Assembly (NCBI GenBank): GCA_027449025.1
Contig: DAIDMK010000018.1
Span: forward strand, 1-50,219
Reading direction: 5' to 3'
From: Lutibacter sp.
GTDB lineage: Bacteria; Bacteroidota; Bacteroidia; Flavobacteriales; Flavobacteriaceae
Length of the DNA stretch: 50,219 nt
This document shows positions 24,593 to 33,137 of the stretch, piece by piece. Each line of letters starts with the position of its first letter. Position 1 is the stretch's first letter. Position numbers and translations under genes: made by a program. Under the pieces are notes generated by a model. That model saw only the letters and a program-made list of their open reading frames with translations. It searched no databases and was not told the origin of the DNA.

Positions 24593-27500
24593 ATGAATTA
24601 TAGAAAAATTGTACTTCCGTTAGTTGTGTTTCTTACAACCCTTTCAATTTCAGCACAACAATCGTCAATTTATACAAACTCACTTGCCAATTATAACCAC
24701 GCGGTTGAATTGTACCAAAACAAAGCGTACTTAGCTGCCCAGGAAAAATTTATTGACATAAAACCACAGTTTGAAAATTCAGATGAATTAGAAGCCAATT
24801 GCGACTACTATATTGCCAATTGCGCCATTCGGTTAGAACAACCTAATTCTGATGGGTTAATGCAGGAATTTGTTGAGAAATATCCAACCAGTACAAAGCA
24901 CAACAGGGCTTCTATCGATATTGCCGACTATTATTTTAAAGTTGGAAAATACGGCTATGCAGCAAAATGGTATGCAAAAGTAAACCCAACCAATTTAACT
25001 TTTAGGGAGGAAGAAAACTTTAATTTTAACTATGCATACTCCTTGTTCTCTATCAAAGAATACTCAAAAGCAAAACCCTATTTTTTAAATTTGTTGGATT
25101 CCCCAGCCTATGGCGTTCAGGCCAAATATTATTACGGCTATATCGCTTACAATCAGGATGATTACGAAACTGCCAAAACTTATTTGGGTGAAGTGGCAGA
25201 TAACTCCTCATTTAAAACCAATGTTTCCTATTATTTGGCTGATATGAATTTTAAATTGGGAAATTTTGAAAAAGCGATTGAAAATGGCTTGCCTTTGCTG
25301 CCAAAATCAAAAGGAATTGAACATTCCGAAATTTCCAAAATAGTGGGTGAAAGTTATTTCAATCTGCAAAAATTTGAAGAAGTGATTCCTCATTTAAAAA
25401 ATTATAAAGGACAACGCGGCAAATGGAACAATACCGATTATTATTTGTTGGGATATGCCTATTACAAACAAAACGACTATGAAAACGCCATAAGCACTTT
25501 CAATAAAATAATTGGCGGAAACAATGCTGTTGCGCAAAATGCTTACTATCATTTGGCGGAATGTTATTTGAAAACTGATAAAAAACAGGAAGCCTTAAAC
25601 GCCTTCAGAAATTCTTCGCAAATGCAGTTTGAACCGGAAATTCAGAAAGATGCTTGGTTAAACTATGCCAAATTAAGTTACGAAATTGGAAATCCGTATA
25701 AAAGTGTTCCCGATGTTTTAAAAGAATATATTGAGTTGTACCCGAATTCTACACATCGGGATGAAATTAACGAATTAATTATCAGCGCCTACATTACTTC
25801 AAAAGATTATAAAGGCGCCTTGGAATATTTAAAAGATAAAAAAAGCACCAAAGAACGTACACTTTTCCAAAAAGTGGCATTTTATAGAGGTACCGAGCTT
25901 TTTACAGAAGGAAATTATGATTTGGCAAAAGAAAGTTTTGAAAATTCACTTTCCGCATCTTTAGATGCCAATATTACTGCAAGAGCCACTTATTGGAAAG
26001 GGGAATCAAATTTTCTTTTAAACAATTTTAGGGAAGCCGCAACAGATTTCCAAAAATTCGCAGCAAATTCCGTAGCTTCTAAAACGCCCGAATATAATGA
26101 GCTGTATTATAATTTAGGGTATGCTTATTTTAAACAAAAAGATTATGGGAATGCCATAGAAGCCTTTAAAAAATACAGTACAAATAATTCGAATGACGCC
26201 CTTAGAAAAAACGACACTTATTTAAGAATTGGTGATGGCTATTTTGTAACTAGCAACTATAAAAACGCTATAGATTATTATAGTAAAGCCATTGACATGA
26301 GAGGAATTGACGCCGATTATGCACAATTTCAAAAAGCAATCAGCTACGGACTTACAGGTAACGAAAATGCTAAAATAAAGGAACTGAATACATTTTTGAA
26401 TTCCTCCTCAAAATCTGGCTATATAGACGATGCATATTATGTTTTGGGAAATTCATATCTCGAAAAAAATCAAAATGAATTGGCTGTAGAGAATTATGAC
26501 AAACTTATTACAAATTATAAAAGAAGTCCGCTGGTTTCAAAAGCCATGCTTAAAAAAGGGCTGATTTATTATAATACCAATAAAAACGACCAAGCTTTAA
26601 GTGCCTATAAAGCTGTAGTGCAACAATTTCCAAATTCTGCCGATGCCAAACAAGCGGTTAAAAATGCACGACAAATTTATGTCGATTTAGGCAGGGTTGA
26701 TGAGTATGCCTCTTGGGTAAAAACAATAGGTTTTGTGAATATAACCGATGCGGAACTAGACAATGATACGTATGAATCGGCTGAGAAACAATACTTGCAA
26801 AACAATCATAAAAAAGCGATTGAGGGCTTAAAAAAGTATTTAATAAGCTTTCCAAACGGCGTGCATGCCTTAAATGCCAATTTCTATTTGGCACAATCTT
26901 TATTTTCCGAAAACAAACATTCCGAAGCAATTTCTAATTATAGTTATGTTGTAAATCAGCCTCAAAATGAGTTTACTGAAGACGCCATATCGCGATTGTC
27001 GCTTATTCATTTGCAAAATAACGATTGGCAAAAAGCGATTCCGTTATTAGAGCGATTGGAAAGTGAAGCCAATTTGCCACAGAATGTTGTATTTGCGCAA
27101 TCAAACTTAATGAAAGGTTATTATGCCGATAAAAATTACAGTAAAGCTGTAGATTATGCCGAATTGGTTTTGAAAAATAACAAATTGGAAGACCGTGTGA
27201 AATCTGATGCACATGTTATTATTGCACGTTCAGCAATTAAAACCAACAACGAGACTAAGGCCAGAAGCGCCTATGCAACTGTTGAAAAAATTGCCGCTGG
27301 CGAGTTAAAAGCAGAAGCTTTATATTACAATGCCTATTTTGAAAATAAAGACGGAAGCTATAAAATCTCCAATGAAATTGTTCAAAAAATCGCCGCCGAA
27401 TATTCTGCTTACAAATATTGGGGCGCTAAAGGATTGGTGTTGATGGCCAACAATAATTACGAATTAAAAGATGCTTACCAGGCCACTTATATTTTAGAAA

Positions 27501-27610
27501 GCGTGATAAAAAACTTTGCCCAGTATAGTGATGTGGTTGCGGAAGCTTCCCAAGCTCTTGCTAAAATTAAAGCGGAACAGGCAAAAACCAATGAGTCAAT
27601 TAATAATTAA
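24593..27610 (+). CDS. Large tetratricopeptide-repeat protein with a signal peptide
   Basis: This 1005-residue exported protein has a signal peptide (ending LSISAQQ) and many degenerate TPR units over nearly its whole length. Examples are YAAKWYAKVNP, YYYGYIAYNQDDYETAKTYL, DYYLLGYAYYKQNDYENAI, YYNLGYAYFKQKDYGNAIEA and DDAYYVLGNSYLEKNQNELA. No catalytic domain was seen. Such proteins are scaffolds for protein-protein contacts in the periplasm. It lies 89 bp upstream of an outer-membrane barrel gene on the same strand and presumably works with it. The exact function is unknown. Confidence 0.88.
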   Translation: MNYRKIVLPLVVFLTTLSISAQQSSIYTNSLANYNHAVELYQNKAYLAAQEKFIDIKPQFENSDELEANCDYYIANCAIRLEQPNSDGLMQEFVEKYPTSTKHNRASIDIADYYFKVGKYGYAAKWYAKVNPTNLTFREEENFNFNYAYSLFSIKEYSKAKPYFLNLLDSPAYGVQAKYYYGYIAYNQDDYETAKTYLGEVADNSSFKTNVSYYLADMNFKLGNFEKAIENGLPLLPKSKGIEHSEISKIVGESYFNLQKFEEVIPHLKNYKGQRGKWNNTDYYLLGYAYYKQNDYENAISTFNKIIGGNNAVAQNAYYHLAECYLKTDKKQEALNAFRNSSQMQFEPEIQKDAWLNYAKLSYEIGNPYKSVPDVLKEYIELYPNSTHRDEINELIISAYITSKDYKGALEYLKDKKSTKERTLFQKVAFYRGTELFTEGNYDLAKESFENSLSASLDANITARATYWKGESNFLLNNFREAATDFQKFAANSVASKTPEYNELYYNLGYAYFKQKDYGNAIEAFKKYSTNNSNDALRKNDTYLRIGDGYFVTSNYKNAIDYYSKAIDMRGIDADYAQFQKAISYGLTGNENAKIKELNTFLNSSSKSGYIDDAYYVLGNSYLEKNQNELAVENYDKLITNYKRSPLVSKAMLKKGLIYYNTNKNDQALSAYKAVVQQFPNSADAKQAVKNARQIYVDLGRVDEYASWVKTIGFVNITDAELDNDTYESAEKQYLQNNHKKAIEGLKKYLISFPNGVHALNANFYLAQSLFSENKHSEAISNYSYVVNQPQNEFTEDAISRLSLIHLQNNDWQKAIPLLERLESEANLPQNVVFAQSNLMKGYYADKNYSKAVDYAELVLKNNKLEDRVKSDAHVIIARSAIKTNNETKARSAYATVEKIAAGELKAEALYYNAYFENKDGSYKISNEIVQKIAAEYSAYKYWGAKGLVLMANNNYELKDAYQATYILESVIKNFAQYSDVVAEASQALAKIKAEQAKTNESINN

Positions 27611-27699
27611 CCCCGCAATGTGGACTGAAAACGATTATAAACGATTACAAGGTTAAACGAGTAAAAAGTTAAACAATTCAACGATTAAACAATAAAAAA

Positions 27700-29439
27700 A
27701 TGCATAATAAAATCCTTATAACTTCATTTTTAATTTTAGTGACAAGCGTTTCCTTCTCTCAAATAACAAAGAAAAAGGACACCTTAAAAACTGAAGAAAT
27801 TACTGTTGAAAAGCCCTACGCCCCTACTATTTCAGATGCATTTAAAGTTAGGTCTAATCCCAATATTGAAAATGAAACTAAAAATTTAGGAAAAGAAAAA
27901 GTCAATTATAATATTTTTTCTGTTCCTGTAGCTTCCACTTTTACGCCTTCAAAGGGAAAAGCGCAAAGCATCGCGAGAGCGCCAAAAGAGCGATTGTATG
28001 AAAATTATATTTCGGCAGGATATGGAAATTATAACAGCCCGTTTCTTGATGCTTTTATGCACTTTGGCGACAAAAAGAACAACGATTTCGGAATATTTTT
28101 AAATCATCTTTCATCAGAAGGTGGCATAGATGATGTATTGTTGGATGATAATTTTTCCGATTCTAAAGTTGATGTTTACTTCAAACAATTTGACCGTGAT
28201 TACAATTGGCAAATCAATGCAGGTATGCAGCTGAAATCACAAAATTATTATGGCTTGTCTGATGATATCACCTATACTGATGCATTTATTAATAGTATGA
28301 ATCCAAAACAAATCTACAATACCGTTTATGGTGGCGGAAAAATTAGCTTTGAAGATTCCTTTTTTCAAGGTGCTACGGCCGAAATCGTAAATTTTGCAGA
28401 CGATTACAATACCAATGAAATACGATTGATGGTAAAACCAAAATTGGAATTTCCTATTTCATCGGAAAAAATCAATGGAGAATTTTTAATTGATCTTATT
28501 TCTGGAAGGTTTAAACAATCTTATACGGAAGGAACCGATGTAAATTACAGTTTTTTAAATCTTGGTTTTAGTCCAAATTTTGAAATTATCCGAGAAAATC
28601 TAACCATTAATTTAGGAGCAAAATTGTACTATATAAACGATTTAGAACATAAAAACACCGACTATTTTGCCTATCCAAATGTTAAGGCTTCGATTAAACT
28701 GGTTGATGATGTGCTTATTTTGGTGGCTGGCGTTACCGGTGATTTGGAGCAAAATTCGTATAAAGATTTCGCAAATGAAAATCCATATGTTTCCCCTACT
28801 TTAAACATTCTGCAAACAGACCAACAATACAGGGCCTATGCTGGTACAAAAGGTAAATTGGCTTCAAATATGGGCTATAACTTCAATGTGAGCCATTCTT
28901 ATGAAAAAAATAAACCGTTTTTTATCCAAAATCAAACCAAAACTGATGGAACTATTGTGGTTGAGAAAGCCTATGAAGCCGGAAATTCATTTGGGCTTGT
29001 TTACGACGATGTTAAAACCCTTGAATTTTTTGGAGAAATAACCATTGATGCTTCCGAAGAATTTAACTTTAGTGGGTCTGTTAACTATGCACATCATACG
29101 CTTGACACCCAATTGGAAGCTTGGAATACACCAACAATAACGGCAATTATTTCAGCAGATTATCAAAATAAAGATTGGTTTGCTGGCGCAAAATTATTTT
29201 ACAATGGCGAAACCGAAGATTTTGTGATTCCTTATGGTTTAACCTCTGAAAATGGCAAAATAGTAACAAACGATTCGTATATTGATTTAAATTTAAACGG
29301 CGGTTATATTTTTTCCGACAGGCTGACAGTTTTTGCAAAAATTAACAATGCACTTGGCGAAAAATACCACCGATTTTTAAATTATCAAGTACAAACCTTG
29401 CAAATTTTGGCTGGACTCACCTATAAATTTGATTTATAA
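27700..29439 (+). CDS. Outer-membrane beta-barrel protein (TonB-receptor-like, without a recognisable plug)
   Basis: This 579-residue protein has a signal peptide (ending SVSFSQ) and a short polar N-terminal stretch with TEEITVEKPYAPTISDAFKV, which recalls a TonB-box/plug start. About 18-22 amphipathic strands rich in alternating aromatic residues follow, such as ENYISAGYGNYNSPFLDAF, and the C-terminus is QTLQILAGLTYKFDL, typical of outer-membrane barrels. The plug domain of true TonB receptors seems missing or very reduced, and the chain is short for the family. Its partner is the TPR protein upstream. Cargo and role are unknown. Confidence 0.82.
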   Translation: MHNKILITSFLILVTSVSFSQITKKKDTLKTEEITVEKPYAPTISDAFKVRSNPNIENETKNLGKEKVNYNIFSVPVASTFTPSKGKAQSIARAPKERLYENYISAGYGNYNSPFLDAFMHFGDKKNNDFGIFLNHLSSEGGIDDVLLDDNFSDSKVDVYFKQFDRDYNWQINAGMQLKSQNYYGLSDDITYTDAFINSMNPKQIYNTVYGGGKISFEDSFFQGATAEIVNFADDYNTNEIRLMVKPKLEFPISSEKINGEFLIDLISGRFKQSYTEGTDVNYSFLNLGFSPNFEIIRENLTINLGAKLYYINDLEHKNTDYFAYPNVKASIKLVDDVLILVAGVTGDLEQNSYKDFANENPYVSPTLNILQTDQQYRAYAGTKGKLASNMGYNFNVSHSYEKNKPFFIQNQTKTDGTIVVEKAYEAGNSFGLVYDDVKTLEFFGEITIDASEEFNFSGSVNYAHHTLDTQLEAWNTPTITAIISADYQNKDWFAGAKLFYNGETEDFVIPYGLTSENGKIVTNDSYIDLNLNGGYIFSDRLTVFAKINNALGEKYHRFLNYQVQTLQILAGLTYKFDL

Positions 29440-29663
29440 AAAAACCGAAGCACCTAAAATATTATAATTTAAACTTTGTAAGGGATACCCGTGTTTTCTC
29501 TGTGAGTCTATGTACCATAGTTTTTAAACAAAGTTTATCTGTGCAAGATTAAACTACACAAAGAAAGGCTTCGTTTACATAAATTTTGCCATAAAAATAT
29601 AGCCAGAACCAAAAAAATTAAACTTTTTTACGTAGTTTTAGGCACTTTAATAAACTACCTTGA

Positions 29664-31067
29664 ATGAAACATTTTTTTATTGCAATAATCATACTTATTG
29701 CACTCTCCTCTTTTGACAGTGTAAAAACTGCGAAAATTACTGATCCACTAGTTAACAAAACCGATTCAATTGTTGTTAAAAACCTATTTAACTCAGGTTT
29801 AAACAGTGGAAAATCCTACCAATGGCTTGATTATTTATCCAACAATATTGGCGGAAGACTGTCGGGTTCCCTACAGGCACAACAAGCCGTTGAATGGGGC
29901 GAAAAATTAATGCAAGACTTGAATTTTGACAAGGTTTGGTTACAGCCTGTTATGGTTCCTCATTGGGTAAGAGGCGAAAAAGAAATTGCTTATTTTACCG
30001 TTAACAAAATTAAATACGATGTGGCGATTTGCGCTTTGGGCGGTTCGGTTGCAACACCAAAAAACGGTGTTTCAGGTGAAGTGATTGAAGTAAATAGCTT
30101 GGAAGAAGCTGAAGCTTTGGGTGAGAAATTAAGAGGAAAAATCGTCTTTTTTAACCGCCCGTTCGATGACACCTTAATTGAAACTTTTAAAGCTTATGGT
30201 GGGTGCGTTGACCAAAGGGGCGCTGGCGCTAAAGTGACCGGTAAATTTGGAGTTTTAGGCGTTATTGTGCGTTCCATGACAAACAGTATAGATAATTTTC
30301 CTCACACTGGCGCAATGGGATACGGCGATATTCCTGAAAACGAAAAAGTTCCAGCCGCTGCAATCAGTACAGTAGCCGCAAATTTATTGAGCGAAAAACT
30401 AAAAGAAAATCCGACCTTAAAATTTTACTTCAAACAAAGTTGCGAAACATTGCCAGATGCACCTTCTTTTAATGTGATTGGAGAAATAACCGGAAGCAAA
30501 TACCCTGATAAATATATTAGCGTTGGCGGACATTTAGATTCTTGGGATTTGGGTGATGGTGCCCACGATGATGGCGCAGGAATTGTGCAATCTATCGAAG
30601 TTTTAAGACTGTTCAAATTAAACGGAATCAAACCAAAACATACCATTCGCGCTGTGTTATTTATGAATGAAGAAAACGGATTAAGAGGTGGCAGAAAATA
30701 TGCTGAAGAAGCAAAAAATAACAATGAAATCCACATGGCAGCTTTAGAATCTGATTCTGGCGGATTTACGCCGAGAGGATTTTCTTTTGATGCAACCGGT
30801 AAAAATTCCGAATTGATTAAAAGTTGGAAATCGTTGCTTGCACCTTATGGTTTGCACGATATAGATAAGGGACATACAGGAGCTGATATTGGACCATTAA
30901 AATCTGAAACCATTACTTTAGTTGGTTACAGACCCGATTCCCAGCGTTATTTTGATTATCACCATGCCGCAACTGACACTTTTGATAAAGTAAATAAAAG
31001 AGAACTTGAACTGGGAGCTGCATCAATGGCCTCATTAATTTATTTATTGGATAATTATTTAGAATAA
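29664..31067 (+). CDS. M28-family zinc metallopeptidase with PA domain (carboxypeptidase Q-like)
   Basis: This 467-residue secreted protein has an N-terminal hydrophobic segment (FFIAIIILIALSSF). A protease-associated domain (about 135-245) is inserted before the zinc-dependent catalytic core. Metal ligands are visible: His and Asp in VGGHLDSWDLGDGAHDDGAG, the Glu pair in FMNEENGLRGG, Asp in LESDSGGF and His in FDYHHAATDTF. Relatives are aminopeptidases or dipeptidases such as plasma glutamate carboxypeptidase. It probably hydrolyses dipeptides or short peptides in the periplasm. It lies 5 bp before the amidohydrolase gene and shares its transcript. A contribution to muropeptide dipeptide use is possible but unsupported. 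Confidence 0.92.
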   Translation: MKHFFIAIIILIALSSFDSVKTAKITDPLVNKTDSIVVKNLFNSGLNSGKSYQWLDYLSNNIGGRLSGSLQAQQAVEWGEKLMQDLNFDKVWLQPVMVPHWVRGEKEIAYFTVNKIKYDVAICALGGSVATPKNGVSGEVIEVNSLEEAEALGEKLRGKIVFFNRPFDDTLIETFKAYGGCVDQRGAGAKVTGKFGVLGVIVRSMTNSIDNFPHTGAMGYGDIPENEKVPAAAISTVAANLLSEKLKENPTLKFYFKQSCETLPDAPSFNVIGEITGSKYPDKYISVGGHLDSWDLGDGAHDDGAGIVQSIEVLRLFKLNGIKPKHTIRAVLFMNEENGLRGGRKYAEEAKNNNEIHMAALESDSGGFTPRGFSFDATGKNSELIKSWKSLLAPYGLHDIDKGHTGADIGPLKSETITLVGYRPDSQRYFDYHHAATDTFDKVNKRELELGAASMASLIYLLDNYLE

Positions 31068-31072
31068 AAGAA

Positions 31073-32689
31073 ATGAAAAAAGCCATTTTAGTACTCTTGT
31101 TAATTGCAGGAATTTCTTGCACAAAAAAAGAAAAAGTTGACGCCATAGTCATCAATGCCAATATTTATACGGTTAATAATAATTTCGACAAGGCGGAAGC
31201 CTTTGCCATAAAAGACGGCAAAATTGTTGCGGTGGGGACATCACAGGAAATTCAGGCAAAATATGCCGCAACCTTTGTAAATGATGCAAAAGGAAAAACA
31301 ATTGTACCTGGATTTATTGATGCACACTGCCATTTTTTTGGAATGGGATTGCAACAACAAAAAGTTGATTTAACGGATACCAAAAGTTTTGATGAAGTAG
31401 TACAACGAATAGTTGATTTTCAAAAAGAAAATAACGCCGCATTTATCACCGGCCGTGGCTGGGACCAAAACGATTGGGAAGTGAAAGAATATCCGACCAA
31501 GGATAAATTGGATGAATTATTTCCAACCACACCAATCGCCATTACAAGAATAGACGGACACGCGTTGTTGGCCAACCAAGCTGCCATTGATTTTGCGGGA
31601 ATTACCGTAAAAACGCCATTTTCGGGAGGAGAAATTCTTCAGGAAAACGGAAAATTAACAGGTGTTTTTATTGATGCACCGATGGAATTAATTGAAGCTA
31701 AAATTCCGGCACCTTCCAAAAGAGAAAATATAGAAGCTTTAAAAGATGCTGAAAGAATTTGTTTTGATTTGGGATTAACAACTGTTGATGATGCGGGACT
31801 TTCAATAGAAACCATTGAGTTAATTGATAGTTTACAGCAAGCGGGCGCATTAAAAATACGAATTTACGCCATGGTTTCGGCAAGTGATGAAAACATTGAT
31901 TATTACGCAAAAAAAGGCATTTTTAAAACCGACCGATTAAACGTGCGCTCTTTTAAAGTTTACGCAGACGGCGCGCTGGGCTCTCGAGGCGCCACAATGA
32001 AAAAACCTTATAGCGACCAACACAACCATTTTGGCGCTTTGGTGACTCCTTTGGAAAAATTGAAGGAATTTGCTGAAAAAATTGCTGGGCTCGACTTTCA
32101 AATGAATACGCACGCTATTGGTGACTCTGCAAATTACGTGATGTTAAAAACCTATAAAGAAGTTTTAAAAGGAAAAAAAGACAGACGATGGCGGATTGAA
32201 CATGCGCAAATTATTGACAAAGCAGATTTTAACTATTTCGAAAACATCCTGCCTTCTGTGCAACCAACACATGCAACTTCTGATATGTATTGGGCGCAAG
32301 ACCGAATTGGTGCTGAGCGTATGAAAGGCGCTTATGCCTATAAAGTTTTGTTAAACACTTATGGGAAAATTGCTTTGGGCACCGATTTTCCGGTTGAAAA
32401 AGTAAGTCCGTTGTTAACTTTTTACGCAGCAGTTGCCCGCAAAGATTTAAACAATTATCCTGAAAATGGTTTTCAAATGGAAAATGCTTTGACAAGAGAA
32501 GAAACTTTAAAAGGAATGACTATTTGGGCAGCTTATTCCAATTTTGAGGAACAAGAAAAAGGCAGCATTGAAGTAGGTAAAATGGCTGATTTTATTGTAC
32601 TTAACAAAAACATTATGGAAGTTGAGGAGTCCGAAATTCCTAAAATAAAAATTGATGAAACTTATGTTGGCGGCGTAAAAGTGAAGTAG
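31073..32689 (+). CDS. Amidohydrolase, YtcJ-like, lipoprotein
   Basis: This 538-residue protein has a lipoprotein signal with lipobox IAGISC. The amidohydrolase-3 fold shows IVPGFIDAHCHFFGMG (the HxH metal site), a middle segment FKVYADGALGSRGATM, MNTHAIGDSANY, RRWRIEHAQII, LGTDFPVEKVSPLLTFYAA and the closing GSIEVGKMADFIVL. Members hydrolyse N-substituted formamides, N-acyl or imidazolone-type substrates; the exact substrate is not predictable. It follows the M28 peptidase by 5 bp, so peptide-derived amides are a reasonable guess. Its TAG stop codon lies inside the first unit of a 29-bp tandem repeat. Confidence 0.9.
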   Translation: MKKAILVLLLIAGISCTKKEKVDAIVINANIYTVNNNFDKAEAFAIKDGKIVAVGTSQEIQAKYAATFVNDAKGKTIVPGFIDAHCHFFGMGLQQQKVDLTDTKSFDEVVQRIVDFQKENNAAFITGRGWDQNDWEVKEYPTKDKLDELFPTTPIAITRIDGHALLANQAAIDFAGITVKTPFSGGEILQENGKLTGVFIDAPMELIEAKIPAPSKRENIEALKDAERICFDLGLTTVDDAGLSIETIELIDSLQQAGALKIRIYAMVSASDENIDYYAKKGIFKTDRLNVRSFKVYADGALGSRGATMKKPYSDQHNHFGALVTPLEKLKEFAEKIAGLDFQMNTHAIGDSANYVMLKTYKEVLKGKKDRRWRIEHAQIIDKADFNYFENILPSVQPTHATSDMYWAQDRIGAERMKGAYAYKVLLNTYGKIALGTDFPVEKVSPLLTFYAAVARKDLNNYPENGFQMENALTREETLKGMTIWAAYSNFEEQEKGSIEVGKMADFIVLNKNIMEVEESEIPKIKIDETYVGGVKVK

Positions 32690-32831
32690 GGACAGGTCGA
32701 GACCTGTCTATACGATAGGGACAGGTCGGGACATGTCTATACGATAGGGACAGGTCGGGACATGTCTGTACGATAGGGACAGGTCGGGACATGTCTGTAC
32801 GATAGGGACAGGTCTCGACCTGTCCGTACGA
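32687..32831. repeat. Five tandem 29-bp units, each with an internal palindrome
   Basis: Five head-to-tail units of exactly 29 bp start with TAGGGACAGGTC and end with TACGA. The first and last units are near-perfect or perfect palindromes (GACAGGTC-TC-GACCTGTC in the last). The middle three have GACATGTC as the right arm and are almost identical to each other. There are no spacers, so it is not a CRISPR array. The first TAG is also the stop codon of the amidohydrolase gene. Confidence 0.9.
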
Positions 32832-33137
32832 TGAAGTTCCAGATTTGAATTTTCATCCAAATCCAAATTCGTAATTCCTAATGCGTATTCTATGATAAAA
32901 AGCAAGTAAAATATTAAAAACCAAATCCAGAATCTAAAGATTTCTTCTTCTAAAATCGTAAATCAGCTATCGTAAATCAATTTGCGTTAGGGGTTGTAGT
33001 GAAAATCCTGACATTGCGAGTTTGGGAAGTTATATGACTCACAGATTGTAACGCTTCGCTCGCGATGACAGATTGTAACGAAAAACCCGACCCCCTGCCT
33101 TTCGGCGAGGGGTAACGCCCAATTTTTTATCCTAATG
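32690..33137. other. 448-bp intergenic region rich in repeats
   Basis: The left third is the 29-bp tandem array (32687-32831). The stretch from about 32832 to 32978 is plain AT-rich sequence in which I see nothing. From about 32980 to 33118 lies one copy of a dispersed element that recurs inverted at 46585-46690. No ORF of interest is present. Confidence 0.7.
32982..33118 (+). repeat. Dispersed element copy A (conserved ends, variable middle)
   Basis: The left end, GTTAGGGGTTGTAGTGAAAA, matches the reverse complement of 46662-46684 with two mismatches over about 27 bp. The right end (33072-33118) contains GATTGTAACG, AAAACCCGACCCCCTGCC and a TTTCGGCGAGGGG hairpin, and also matches the other copy. 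The middle differs: here it carries GATTGTAACG twice, flanking CTTCGCTCGCGATGACA. Confidence 0.65.

Noticed and set aside
29470-29537. Possible insertion-sequence ends (10-bp inverted arms TAAACTTTGT/ACAAAGTTTA)
   Set aside because: The arms enclose only 48 bp, there is no target-site duplication and no transposase fragment; chance or a weak hairpin is more likely.
32687-32831. CRISPR array
   Set aside because: The repeats are directly adjacent with no unique spacers, and no cas genes are nearby.
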